Positions 1 through 8,287 of a DNA stretch of 64,000 bases are shown one piece after another. Where the stretch lies: positions 310,001 through 374,000 of the forward strand of contig NZ_JAGHQU010000002.1 in NCBI RefSeq assembly GCF_017744135.1. Reading direction: 5' to 3'. Origin of the DNA: Endozoicomonas sp. G2_2 (GTDB lineage Bacteria > Pseudomonadota > Gammaproteobacteria > Nevskiales > Salinisphaeraceae). The notes below the pieces were generated by a model. The model made no database searches. It was not told the DNA's origin and was given only the letters and a program-made list of their open reading frames with translations. Numbering within the stretch: the first letter of the stretch is position 1; each line of letters begins with the position of its first letter. The position numbers and the translations under genes are program-made.

Positions 1-723
1 CGCTCGTCCACGCATATTTCGCGTTCGGAATCGCTGATGAAGTACGCGCTCGGTCCGTTGTATTCCGAGGAGGCGCTGGCCAACGGCATCACCACCGAAA
101 AGGCCGATATGCTGTTCGCCTCGATTCCCTACGCGATCCTGGCGGATTTTCAGAAGCCGATATTCGACGAGATACGCAAGGTGGACGCCGACTTCTACGA
201 CAAGTTGGAAAACGCCGGGTTCATGCTCGACTTCGGCCCCGACGACTCCGGGCTGTTCATGAAGTATCTACGCCGCGCCTCCGGCTACTACATCGATGTC
301 GGTGCGTCTCAGATGATCATCGACGGCAAGATCAAACTGGAAAGCGGTTCTGAAGTCGCGCGGCTCACCCGGAACAGCGTCCAGCTCGAAGACGGGCGTG
401 AGATTCCGGCAGATGTCGTCATCTATGCCACGGGCTATGGCTCCATGAACGGCTGGGCCGCGGATCTCATTTCGCAAGAGGTCGCGGACAAGGTCGGCAA
501 GGTCTGGGGGCTGGGCTCGGACACCCCGAAGGATCCCGGCCCTTGGGAAGGCGAACAGCGCAACATGTGGAAGCCAACACAACAGGAGGCGCTGTGGTTT
601 CACGGCGGGAATCTCGCGCAATCAAGATTCTACTCCCACTTTCTCGCGTTACAGCTGAAGGCACGCATGGAAGGGTTCGCCACACCAGTCTACGGTCAAC
701 AGGAAGTGCATCACACCCATTAG
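1..723 (+). CDS. Flavin-containing monooxygenase-like protein, C-terminal part (5' end outside window)
   Basis: The frame is open from base 1, so only the last 240 residues of a longer protein are visible; the internal ATG at 37 is not a credible start. The end of the Rossmann-type flavoprotein fold can be seen: the stretch DVVIYATGYGSMNGW (about residues 138-152 of the visible part) is the ATG-containing motif shared by flavin-containing and Baeyer-Villiger monooxygenases. The segment LYSEEALANGI and the C-terminal FHGGNLAQSRFYSHFLALQLKA resemble the group often annotated as putative flavoproteins involved in K+ transport. Members oxygenate ketones or N/S nucleophiles using FAD and NADPH. 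The substrate cannot be inferred. A strong terminator follows 28 bases after the stop, so the gene ends its transcription unit. Confidence 0.75.
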   Translation, partial: RSSTHISRSESLMKYALGPLYSEEALANGITTEKADMLFASIPYAILADFQKPIFDEIRKVDADFYDKLENAGFMLDFGPDDSGLFMKYLRRASGYYIDVGASQMIIDGKIKLESGSEVARLTRNSVQLEDGREIPADVVIYATGYGSMNGWAADLISQEVADKVGKVWGLGSDTPKDPGPWEGEQRNMWKPTQQEALWFHGGNLAQSRFYSHFLALQLKARMEGFATPVYGQQEVHHTH

Positions 724-751
724 CGGCATCTAGAAATCACTTTAAGTTGAG

Positions 752-778
752 CGGGGGCCATTTGGCCCCCGTTTTTTT
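752..778 (+). terminator. Rho-independent terminator of the monooxygenase gene
   Basis: A perfect inverted repeat, CGGGGGCCA at 752-760 and TGGCCCCCG at 763-771, is followed directly by seven T residues (772-778). The position just after the stop at 723 fits a classic intrinsic terminator. Confidence 0.93.
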
Positions 779-952
779 ATGCGCTTTCCGCGCCTGTCTG
801 GAATTTTCTCTCGCAAGACGAGTCAGACTTGCCCTTGGCCGTCGGTAACGTGATGCGCGCGCCGGGTTAAAGCTTCTGAATGACGGGTTTACGTGTGCCG
901 TTGTGGCCTGGGGTAAACTCGACACTGTTATTGCGCTAGGGAATGTTCCTGC

Positions 953-1621
953 ATGGCCGAATTTTCGGTTATCGAAAAGAGGGCGCGCGAGCGCATGGGC
1001 GGCCGCGACGCACTGGAATCGCGCCTCATCCGCCCTGAGCCGCCTGAATCGCTCGCCATGATCGGTGACGATCGCTACCTTTCCGTCATGAATCGCCGCG
1101 TTTTTCGTGCCGGTTTGACGCACACGCTCGTGGACGCACGATGGCCCGCCTTCGAGGCCGCGTTCGCGGATTTCGATGTTGGATCGGTCGCCGCACTCGA
1201 CGATACGGCGCTGCAACGCCTCGCACGTGACGAAACGCTGATCCGACACCGCAAGAAGATATTCGCCGTTCGGGACAACGCCATCGCGATGCAGGCGATT
1301 ATCGAGGAGTTCGGCAGTTTCGGGTTCTGGCTCGCAGAATGGCCGGAAGACGAAATCGTGGATCTTTGGCAAACCCTGCGTCGCCGCTTCAGCCAACTGG
1401 GCGGCAATTCCGCGCCTGCGTTTTTACGCATGTGCGGCAAGGACACCTTTTTGCTGACCGACTGGGTTCTGAGCGCGCTCGCATACTGGGGCGCCCACGA
1501 AGGGCGTGCCACGAGCAAGACGGCACTCGCCGCCATTCAGCAGGCCTTCAACGACTGGCAGCGAGCATGTGATCGACCGCTGTGCCAGATCAGCCAGATT
1601 CTCGCTTTTTCAATAGATTAG
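953..1621 (+). CDS. DNA-3-methyladenine glycosylase I-like protein
   Basis: This 222-residue protein resembles the Tag/HhH-GPD family of base-excision glycosylases that remove 3-methyladenine. The part from YLSVMNRRVFRAGLTHTLV (about residues 42-60) through RLARDETLIRHRKKIFAVRDNA (about 83-104) follows the family pattern for the helical core that flips out the base. It is longer than E. coli Tag (187 residues), mainly because of an N-terminal stretch of about 35 residues. The Cys/His zinc-binding residues of classical Tag are not obvious, so this may be a divergent Tag-like branch without the zinc snap. It lies 10 bases upstream of the next gene in the same direction and is probably cotranscribed with it. 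A DNA-repair role near the SOS cassette is plausible, but no LexA box is visible here. Confidence 0.72.
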   Translation: MAEFSVIEKRARERMGGRDALESRLIRPEPPESLAMIGDDRYLSVMNRRVFRAGLTHTLVDARWPAFEAAFADFDVGSVAALDDTALQRLARDETLIRHRKKIFAVRDNAIAMQAIIEEFGSFGFWLAEWPEDEIVDLWQTLRRRFSQLGGNSAPAFLRMCGKDTFLLTDWVLSALAYWGAHEGRATSKTALAAIQQAFNDWQRACDRPLCQISQILAFSID

Positions 1622-1633
1622 ATAAGAGTCTTG

Positions 1634-2452
1634 ATGCAACTACGAAACAAATGTCGCAAGCTGTTTCTTCTCGCCGCCATGCTTGGGCTGGCACTCGCGG
1701 TCGCAGGATGCGGCGCAGAGAAGGACCAGCAGATCACACTCGCCGGCAAGCTCACGTATCCCGGCGACACCAAAGTGCCGCCCGAGTCCGGCGCCCGCAT
1801 CAGCATGGTCGAGCAGGGTACGGCCGGCGGTGACAAGCGCATCGTCGCGGAACGCTCTCTTCATAATATCGGTCAGAAACCCATTGATTTCGATATCGTT
1901 GTCGACCGCGGCCTGATCAATGCCGAGGGTCGTTACGCGCTGCGTGCCGAGATTCTGGATAACCAGGGCGACACACGGTGGACAACGAAGCAGCCTGTAA
2001 CGATCAAGCCCCTCGAGAGCGTCGATCCCATTCAGTTGGCGCTTCAGCCCACGGCTGAACGCGAACAACTTGCATTTACCAAGTATCGCTGCGAGGACGG
2101 TTTCCATTTCGGTGCTGCAACCACCGAAGACAAGGCCGTTGCCAGGCTCGGCAACCGACGGCTTGCGCTCGATGCCGCCAGGAATGACGAGTCCAGCCAG
2201 CTATTCCGCGATTCGCATGGCAACGAGTTGCGCGTCGGTGAAACGACAACCGACTTCAACGTCGATGGCGGCGCACACGAGAACTGCCAGGTTGTGAAGG
2301 ATCACACGCCGGCGGCCGAAAACGGCAACCAGTCATCGCCGTCAAACGACGACCTAAAGTATCGCTCGGCTGAGGGTGAAGGTGACGCCGGGGATGCCGC
2401 GCAGACGCCAAACAACCCCGCAGGCGCAGACGAATCGCGTGACGGGAGCTAA
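1634..2452 (+). CDS. Lipoprotein with YbaY-like and MliC-like domains
   Basis: The start is placed at ATG 1634 (a TTG lies one codon upstream). The N-terminus has a charged KCRK segment, a hydrophobic core and the lipobox VAGC (Cys about residue 26), so a lipid-anchored envelope protein of 272 residues is expected. Residues about 33-130 resemble the YbaY (YscW/lipoprotein-related) beta domain, with LAGKLTYPGDTKVPPESGARISM. Residues about 149-222 resemble the membrane-bound lysozyme inhibitor MliC domain, which starts at YRCEDG and ends with a paired Cys in HENC. A polar, acidic, Gly/Asn-rich tail of about 50 residues follows. The inferred role is periplasmic, with possible inhibition of C-type lysozyme, but the MliC active-site signature is degenerate and this is not certain. 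Confidence 0.7.
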   Translation: MQLRNKCRKLFLLAAMLGLALAVAGCGAEKDQQITLAGKLTYPGDTKVPPESGARISMVEQGTAGGDKRIVAERSLHNIGQKPIDFDIVVDRGLINAEGRYALRAEILDNQGDTRWTTKQPVTIKPLESVDPIQLALQPTAEREQLAFTKYRCEDGFHFGAATTEDKAVARLGNRRLALDAARNDESSQLFRDSHGNELRVGETTTDFNVDGGAHENCQVVKDHTPAAENGNQSSPSNDDLKYRSAEGEGDAGDAAQTPNNPAGADESRDGS

Positions 2453-2800
2453 AAACAGCGAACGCCATGTGTTAGCTGGCGACTCATTTAACTGAGCGCA
2501 AAGTCGCGACTTAGCGGAACCGTAGAACAATCGACCCGGATCTTGTGGCTCGACACATGACGCCGATCGATCGCCAGCGATCGAACGCCGCTCAAGGTAT
2601 CTCCCATAGCGCGACAAGCTGATCGAGGACCAATTAGAAGGTGCCAGGGATCTCGACCAGCGACCTGAGCCACACACATGACTGTTCATAATGTATATTA
2701 TGTTAAATAATATATTTCAGGCTATAACCGTGGCGCCTAAAAAGCTTGATGCAGTGTCTCCTTAACGCAGCGCCCTAGGTTCGTGACATGTCGAGTGCAC

Positions 2801-2829
2801 TAGTCATCAAACGCATAACTGTATATAAA
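2801..2829 (+). promoter_or_regulatory. Candidate imuA promoter giving a leaderless transcript
   Basis: TAGTCA (2801-2806, four of six matches to the -35 consensus) is separated by 17 bases from TATAAA (2824-2829, -10-like). A start seven bases downstream of the -10 would fall at or next to the ATG at 2837. The -10 lies inside the LexA box, so repressor binding would block polymerase directly. Confidence 0.5.
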
Positions 2830-2836
2830 TACAGTT
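2817..2836 (+). promoter_or_regulatory. LexA (SOS) box of the imuA-imuB-dnaE2 cassette
   Basis: AACTGTATATAAATACAGTT matches the gammaproteobacterial LexA operator, with CTGT-N8-ACAG and symmetric flanking AA/TT. Its last base immediately precedes the ATG of imuA. This is direct evidence that the cassette belongs to the SOS regulon. Confidence 0.92.
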
Positions 2837-3616
2837 ATGGCAAGTTTGAATTCACAACCTATTTCGACTGCAGAGGCTGCGTGGCAACGCTTTGGTGTTT
2901 ACCGCGCCAGCCATCAGGCTGAGCTTCTCACCATAAGTACTGGTTGGCCGGCACTGGATCACTTGCTGCCGGGTGACGGTTATCCGGTGGGTGCAGTAAC
3001 CGAGCTGCTGGTTGAGTGTCCCGGTATAGGCGAAGTCAGTCTGTTGCTGCATGCGTTATCCAATCAGCTCTGCACACATCCCTCTCGCCGGCTGGCAATA
3101 ATCGATCCACCGCCGGCTTTGAACGCACCCGCACTGATACAGCTCGGCATTGATTGCCGGAATGTACCGTTCATAGCCTGTCGCAACGACGGTGAACGTG
3201 TTTGGTGTGTCGAACAAATGAGCACCGCCGGAGAGTTCGTGGCGTTTGTTGTCTGGGGCGACACTCTGGACACAACAGCACTACGCCGATTGCAGCTGGC
3301 CGCAGAAAAGGCAGTCTGTCCAGTATTCGTCTATCGGCACTTGTACCGTGCGACAGAGCGTTCACCAGCGGCATTACGCCTGGCGGTTACTGCACACCTT
3401 GTTGACGGGCATCTGCATCAGCGCTTGAAAGTAGTTAAGTGCCGAGGGCCGGCCGGCGCACGCATCGATAGTTTAATGATCGCGGACGGCAAACCGTGGC
3501 GGCTACCGTCCGAGCAGCGCGATTTATCCAGCTGTATGCGTGCTTCCAACGAACAATGGAGCGAGGAGCACTGCGATGTGGCTGGCTCTGCTTTTTCCAC
3601 ATTGGGCACTCGATAG
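2837..3616 (+). CDS. imuA: ImuA, SOS mutagenesis accessory protein (RecA/SulA-like)
   Basis: This 259-residue protein is recognisable as the first member of the imuA-imuB-dnaE2 cassette. The region STGWPALDHLLPGDGYPVGAVTELL (about residues 34-58) is the characteristic N-terminal segment of the family, which is distantly related to RecA and SulA. The protein is thought to act with ImuB and DnaE2 in damage-induced, error-prone translesion synthesis. The ATG at 2837 is preferred because the family signature begins soon after it and no other Met lies nearby. There is no Shine-Dalgarno sequence, because the LexA operator occupies positions -1 to -20; translation is probably leaderless. The 3' end overlaps imuB by 41 bases, which suggests translational coupling. 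Confidence 0.88.
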   Translation: MASLNSQPISTAEAAWQRFGVYRASHQAELLTISTGWPALDHLLPGDGYPVGAVTELLVECPGIGEVSLLLHALSNQLCTHPSRRLAIIDPPPALNAPALIQLGIDCRNVPFIACRNDGERVWCVEQMSTAGEFVAFVVWGDTLDTTALRRLQLAAEKAVCPVFVYRHLYRATERSPAALRLAVTAHLVDGHLHQRLKVVKCRGPAGARIDSLMIADGKPWRLPSEQRDLSSCMRASNEQWSEEHCDVAGSAFSTLGTR

Positions 3617-5015
3617 CCGCGGCGCAATGGCGTCCCAGAAGGCGCTTGCGCTGGTTGCGGACTCGAGCCTTGGTCGCCGTCATGTGATCGCGGCCAGCGA
3701 AGCGGTTGTTCGTAGCGGTGTGCAGCGTTTGATGGAGCTGGCCGACGCCCAGCTCCGTGCGCCGGACGCTTGCGTACTCGAGCGTCGTGCCGACGCTGAA
3801 TCGGCAGCGCTGGAGCGACTTGCCGGCTGGGCCTGGCGATACAGCGCGCAGGTACATGTTGCTCGCGAAAGCAACAATGTCGCGACAACTCGACTGGTTT
3901 TCGAAATCGGGGCCAGCCTACGGCTGTTTGGTGGTCAGCGTGCTCTAATCGCCCGTATTCAGGACAATCTTGCCGATTTCGGTTATCGGCACAATGCCGG
4001 TATTGGTGATACGCCTGCCATGGCTCTCGCTAGAGCCCATGCACCGCGACGACTTAGGAGCCAGCCTTTGGCGCGGTTGCCGTTGAGCTGCCTGGCATTG
4101 CCCTCTGGCACGCTGGCCTCGTTACAGGCGAGCGGTCTGCGTGAAATCGGCGAGTTGCTGAGCTTGCCTTCGGCGATGTTGCACAAACGTTATGGGGCTG
4201 AACTGCTCGAATACCTAGATCGCCTTCATGGTTTCCGACCGCACGGTTTGGCGTGTTATCGACCACCACAGCGCCACATCACCCGTCACGAGCTTTTCGG
4301 TGCCGTGGAAAGCGTACAAGGTTTGGCTTTCGTGCTGCGTCGAGTATTTATCGAACTCGGCGCCGTATTGCGTGGCGCCGGGGCCGCCATACAGACTCTC
4401 AAACTGGCACTTATTCACGACCAAGCGCCGACTACGCGCCTGACGCTGCACCTAAGTGCCCCTTCGCGCAGCGCCGATCATTTCGAACGCATTGCCCAAT
4501 ACCGGCTGGCCCGACTCGACCTGGTAGCCCCGGTGTTGGAGATTGGCCTGGCAACGGACCAACTACGCCCCGTAGAGCCGGATCAACAAACGATCGAGCA
4601 CGATAACAGTGCAGCTCCGACGCCCGGGCATTGGCCCGCCGTGCTGGATCGACTGCGTGCAAGGCTCGGCCATGATGCGGTCTACTGGCTTCATGCACCG
4701 GCCGATCATCGTCCCGAGCGGGCCAGCTGCCGCGCTGAACAACCGACTGATTCTCCAACACCATCCGCAGCGCCGCGTCCGCTCTGGCTGATCGAACCGC
4801 CCCGCCCTGCACCTGCCAACCTGCGATTTATCAGCGGCCCCGAGCGCATTGAAACCGGGTGGTGGGATGAGGCGACAAGTGTGCGGCGTGATTACTTTCG
4901 CGCGGTCGACGGCAACGGTCGTCAACTCTGGGTTTATCGTCGACTCGACGATGAAGTTGCAACTGGTTCAAACGTCGATACGCCCCGCTACTATCTGCAC
5001 GGGCTATTCGGCTGA
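3576..5015 (+). CDS. imuB: ImuB, catalytically inactive Y-family polymerase homologue
   Basis: The start is ATG 3576, giving MWLALLFPHWALD. It has a good AGGAG ribosome site (3564-3568) lying inside imuA, and gives 479 residues. The architecture follows Y-family polymerases (palm, fingers, a helix-hairpin-helix region near residues 160-210, little finger). The catalytic carboxylates are gone: the usual DVDxFFAxVE motif is replaced by PHWALD, and SIDExYLD by FEIGASLRLFG (about residues 108-118). This is typical of ImuB, which is regarded as a scaffold bringing DnaE2 and ImuA to the beta clamp. The C-terminal segment with LLDRLRARLG-like sequence (LDRLRARLGHDAVYWL) and DHRPERAS is also family-typical. 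The clamp-binding hexapeptide normally found just before it is not evident. It is followed by dnaE2 after 56 bases. Confidence 0.88.
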   Translation: MWLALLFPHWALDSRGAMASQKALALVADSSLGRRHVIAASEAVVRSGVQRLMELADAQLRAPDACVLERRADAESAALERLAGWAWRYSAQVHVARESNNVATTRLVFEIGASLRLFGGQRALIARIQDNLADFGYRHNAGIGDTPAMALARAHAPRRLRSQPLARLPLSCLALPSGTLASLQASGLREIGELLSLPSAMLHKRYGAELLEYLDRLHGFRPHGLACYRPPQRHITRHELFGAVESVQGLAFVLRRVFIELGAVLRGAGAAIQTLKLALIHDQAPTTRLTLHLSAPSRSADHFERIAQYRLARLDLVAPVLEIGLATDQLRPVEPDQQTIEHDNSAAPTPGHWPAVLDRLRARLGHDAVYWLHAPADHRPERASCRAEQPTDSPTPSAAPRPLWLIEPPRPAPANLRFISGPERIETGWWDEATSVRRDYFRAVDGNGRQLWVYRRLDDEVATGSNVDTPRYYLHGLFG

Positions 5016-5071
5016 CACGCCATGGGGTTTAGTTCGCTTTCCGGGATTGGCCTGGGCGTGGGCTGCGGCTC

Positions 5072-8000
5072 ATGAGTGGCTATGCCGAACTATGCTGCGT
5101 ATCGGCCTTTTCTTTTCAGCGCGGCGCATCGGTGCCCGAGGAACTGGTCCTGCAGGCGGCGAAGCTCGGCTACGAAGCGATCGCGATCACAGACGAATGC
5201 AGTCTAGCCGGCGCCGTTCGCGCCCTGCAGGCCGCCGAAACGGCACGCGATACGCATGGCATCGCGATCAAACTAATTTTGGGTACGCGGCTGATGCTGG
5301 CCGAGGGTATAGAAATCGTGCTGCTGGCTCGCGATTTCGCCGGATACACCCAACTTTGTCGGCTGATCACTGAGGCCCGGCGGCGGGCAACGAAAGGGCA
5401 TTACGGCATCTCACAGACCGATATTGAAGGTCGCGACCTCAGCGGCTGTCGGTTGCTCGTTTTGCCCGTTCATGACGTAGCCTCTGGTGCGTCCCTGCAT
5501 ACAGTGCTGGCTTGGCTGTCAGCCACTTGGCCGCATCAATCGGGCATTGCACTGGCCTTACACCGACAAGCTCGTGACGGCGCTCATCTGCAATCACTCG
5601 AGAATCTGCGCACACGATACGGTCTGCCGCTGGTCGCCGTGGGCGACGTGCATATGCATCGTCGCTCACGACGCGCGCTCCAGGACGTGTTCACCGCCCT
5701 GCGCTTCAATACCACCGTAGCCGAGGCCGGCTATCGGTTGGCATCCAACGGTGAGCGTTACCTGCGACCGATCGCCACGATCAAAAAACTCTATCCGGCG
5801 CATGCCATCGAAGCAGCACGCTGGGCGGCAGCAGATTGCAGTTTTTCGTTGCGAACGATCGAGTACAAATACCCTTCAGAGCTTGTCGACGACACCAGAA
5901 GTGCCGATGATTTATTAAAAAAATATGTTCATAGGGGCTGTGCGACTATCTGGCCAGAAGGCATTCCCGCCAAAACGAAAAAACAGATCGACTCCGAGCT
6001 CGAAGTTATAGGTCGCATGAACTATGCGCACTATTTCCTAACCGTGTACGACATCGTTCGAGAAGCCAATCAACGAGGCATTCTTTGTCAGGGGCGCGGG
6101 TCCGCAGCCAACTCTGCGGTGTGCTACTGCCTGGGCATCACCGCGGTCGACCCTACTCGTAATGAACTTCTGTTCGAACGCTTCATCTCCGAAGCGCGCA
6201 AAGAGCCGCCGGATATTGACGTGGATTTCGAGCATGAGCGCCGCGAAGAAATAATCCAGTACATCTATGCGAAATACGGTCGTCATCGAGCAGCGTTGGC
6301 GGCGACCGTCATTCATTATCGGCCGCGTAGTGCCATGCGGGATGTCGGTCGGGTGATGGGTCTGAGCGTCGATCAGATCGACCGGCTTAGCGCGGCCCTG
6401 TCCCGACGCAGTGACGACGGCAGCCTGGGCGACCAACTGGCCGAACATGGCATCGATATCGGTCAGCCTCTGCTCGAAAAGATACTCTGGCTGGTGAACG
6501 ATCTGATCGGCTTTCCCCGGCATCTATCTCAGCACGTGGGCGGCTTCGTTCTCTCCGATCGCCCACTCGAGGAACTGGTGCCGGTAGAGAATGCCGATAT
6601 GCCAGATCGCACCATTATTCAGTGGGACAAGGACGATCTCGAAGCCGTCGGGCTGATGAAGATCGACGTACTCGCGTTAGGGATGTTGTCTTGCATTCGG
6701 CGCTGTTTCGATCTCATAGAAAGTCATACCGGACAGCGTCTGAGCATGGCCAGTATTCCGGGCGGCGACGCGCCGACCTACGCCATGATTCAAAAAGCGG
6801 ACACCATCGGCGTATTCCAAATCGAATCCCGTGCACAAATGACGATGCTGCCGCGTCTCAAACCCGCGCGCTTCTTCGATTTAGTGGTAGAAGTCGCCAT
6901 TGTGCGCCCAGGGCCGATTCAGGGCGGCATGGTCCATCCGTATCTGGAAGCTCGAAACAAGAATCCGGCAGATATCGAATACCCGAGCGAGGCCTTGCGC
7001 GGCGTACTCGAACGAACGCTCGGCGTGCCAATCTTCCAAGAGCAGGTGATGAAAATTGCCATGGTGGCAGCCGGCTTCAACGGCAATGAAGCCAACGGCT
7101 TGCGGAAATCAATGGCGGCCTGGAAGAAAGAAGGTGGGCTCGAATCCTGGCGAGAGCGTCTAAAATCCGGCATGCGCGCCAACGGTTACGATGACGACTT
7201 CGCCGATCGCATCTTCGAGCAGATCAAGGGTTTCGGCAGCTACGGATTTCCCGAGTCGCACGCCGTAAGCTTCGCCCTGCTGGTTTATATTTCGGCCTGG
7301 CTCAAGTGTCATTACCCGGCAGCCTTCACCGCTGCGTTACTCAACAGCCAGCCGATGGGGTTTTATGGCCCGTCTCAGCTCGTGACCGACGCACGCAATC
7401 ACGCAGTCGATGTTCGCAAGCCGGACGTACGCTACTCGGATTGGGATTGCACATTGGAGACCGTTCCTGGCGTTGCGGCCGCAAACGAGCCGCGACCGGC
7501 TCTGCGATTGGGCTTGTCCCGCGTCAAGGGATTATCGCCTGACGCCGCTCAGCGACTGGTTGCCGCAAGGTCTTGTGGAGGGTTTCGTAACGTGGCTGAT
7601 CTCGTGCAGCGCGCGGCACTCGATCGGCGTGCCCGTGATGCCCTGGCCCGTGCCGATGCACTGGAGGGGCTGGCCGGAAATCGCCACAACGCCCAATGGC
7701 ATATCGCCGCTGCTCGAGTTCACGATGATCTGTTCGCCGATCTGGACCCGCCAGAAGACCCCATCGCTCTTCCCGAGCCGGCTGAGGGCACCGATATCAT
7801 TTCCGACTACGCCAATCTGGGGCTGACGCTTAGACGTCATCCGCTGGCGCTATTGCGTAAAACCCTAAGCCGCAAGGGCGTATTGCACGCCCGCAGCTTT
7901 AATCGGCTGGCCGATCAGCAGACCGCTCACGTCGCCGGCCTGACGACCATCCGCCAACGCCCCGGCAGTGCAAAAGGCACGACATTCGTGACGATCGAGG

Positions 8001-8200
8001 ACGAAACCGGGCCAGTCAACGTTGTCATATGGCCATCGGTATTCGCACAGTATCGCGTGGCCGTAACCAGCGCACGATTGTTACGCGTTATCGGTCATAT
8101 GCAGCGTGCCGGGCCGGTTACACATTGCGTGGCAAGGCATATCGTGGACGACAGCGCGCTTCTCGGCGCGCTGTCGGTTCGCTCACGTGATTTTCATTGA
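5072..8200 (+). CDS. dnaE2: DnaE2 (ImuC), error-prone DNA polymerase III alpha subunit
   Basis: This 1042-residue C-family polymerase is the catalytic member of the SOS mutagenesis cassette. The N-terminal PHP domain (about 1-280) begins YAELCCVSAFSFQRGAS, the DnaE2-type variant. The palm contains PDIDVDFEHERREEIIQY (about residues 381-398), with the catalytic aspartates. The finger region (NEANGLRKSMAAWKKEG) and a C-terminal OB domain (VAGLTTIRQRPGSAKGTTFVTIEDETG) are present. It is shorter than the replicative DnaE encoded at 40894-44394, as expected because DnaE2 lacks the C-terminal tau-binding part. It is cotranscribed with imuA and imuB under LexA control. The DNA is visibly AT-richer and uses more A/T-ending codons than neighbouring genes, for example near 5910-5930. 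Confidence 0.93.
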   Translation: MSGYAELCCVSAFSFQRGASVPEELVLQAAKLGYEAIAITDECSLAGAVRALQAAETARDTHGIAIKLILGTRLMLAEGIEIVLLARDFAGYTQLCRLITEARRRATKGHYGISQTDIEGRDLSGCRLLVLPVHDVASGASLHTVLAWLSATWPHQSGIALALHRQARDGAHLQSLENLRTRYGLPLVAVGDVHMHRRSRRALQDVFTALRFNTTVAEAGYRLASNGERYLRPIATIKKLYPAHAIEAARWAAADCSFSLRTIEYKYPSELVDDTRSADDLLKKYVHRGCATIWPEGIPAKTKKQIDSELEVIGRMNYAHYFLTVYDIVREANQRGILCQGRGSAANSAVCYCLGITAVDPTRNELLFERFISEARKEPPDIDVDFEHERREEIIQYIYAKYGRHRAALAATVIHYRPRSAMRDVGRVMGLSVDQIDRLSAALSRRSDDGSLGDQLAEHGIDIGQPLLEKILWLVNDLIGFPRHLSQHVGGFVLSDRPLEELVPVENADMPDRTIIQWDKDDLEAVGLMKIDVLALGMLSCIRRCFDLIESHTGQRLSMASIPGGDAPTYAMIQKADTIGVFQIESRAQMTMLPRLKPARFFDLVVEVAIVRPGPIQGGMVHPYLEARNKNPADIEYPSEALRGVLERTLGVPIFQEQVMKIAMVAAGFNGNEANGLRKSMAAWKKEGGLESWRERLKSGMRANGYDDDFADRIFEQIKGFGSYGFPESHAVSFALLVYISAWLKCHYPAAFTAALLNSQPMGFYGPSQLVTDARNHAVDVRKPDVRYSDWDCTLETVPGVAAANEPRPALRLGLSRVKGLSPDAAQRLVAARSCGGFRNVADLVQRAALDRRARDALARADALEGLAGNRHNAQWHIAAARVHDDLFADLDPPEDPIALPEPAEGTDIISDYANLGLTLRRHPLALLRKTLSRKGVLHARSFNRLADQQTAHVAGLTTIRQRPGSAKGTTFVTIEDETGPVNVVIWPSVFAQYRVAVTSARLLRVIGHMQRAGPVTHCVARHIVDDSALLGALSVRSRDFH

Positions 8201-8287
8201 TCGCTTTGATGCTCCAACGCCAATTGCCATACGCACCATTTCGAAAATGCCGCAAATGGTTCTGGTCGCTGCGCTCTCGTAAAGGAT

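Larger units (their letters stand above)
2453..2836. other. 384-base AT-richer intergenic region upstream of the imu cassette
   Basis: No convincing gene is present. Short frames on the minus strand give peptides I do not recognise. The region holds a 10-base palindrome, AGTCGCGACT (2502-2511), an inverted repeat CATAAT-GTAT-ATTATG (2687-2702), and a very AT-rich stretch around 2690-2720 that contrasts with the surrounding GC-rich DNA. The imuA promoter and LexA box form its right edge. Confidence 0.6.

Noticed and set aside
2453-2700. Remnant of an insertion sequence in the AT-richer gap
   Set aside because: Short peptides on the minus strand did not match a transposase I know, and no terminal inverted repeats or target duplications were visible.
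5072-8200. dnaE2 as a second copy of the replicative dnaE
   Set aside because: Its length, variant PHP motif and imuA-imuB neighbours identify it as the SOS polymerase; the replicative gene is at 40894-44394.
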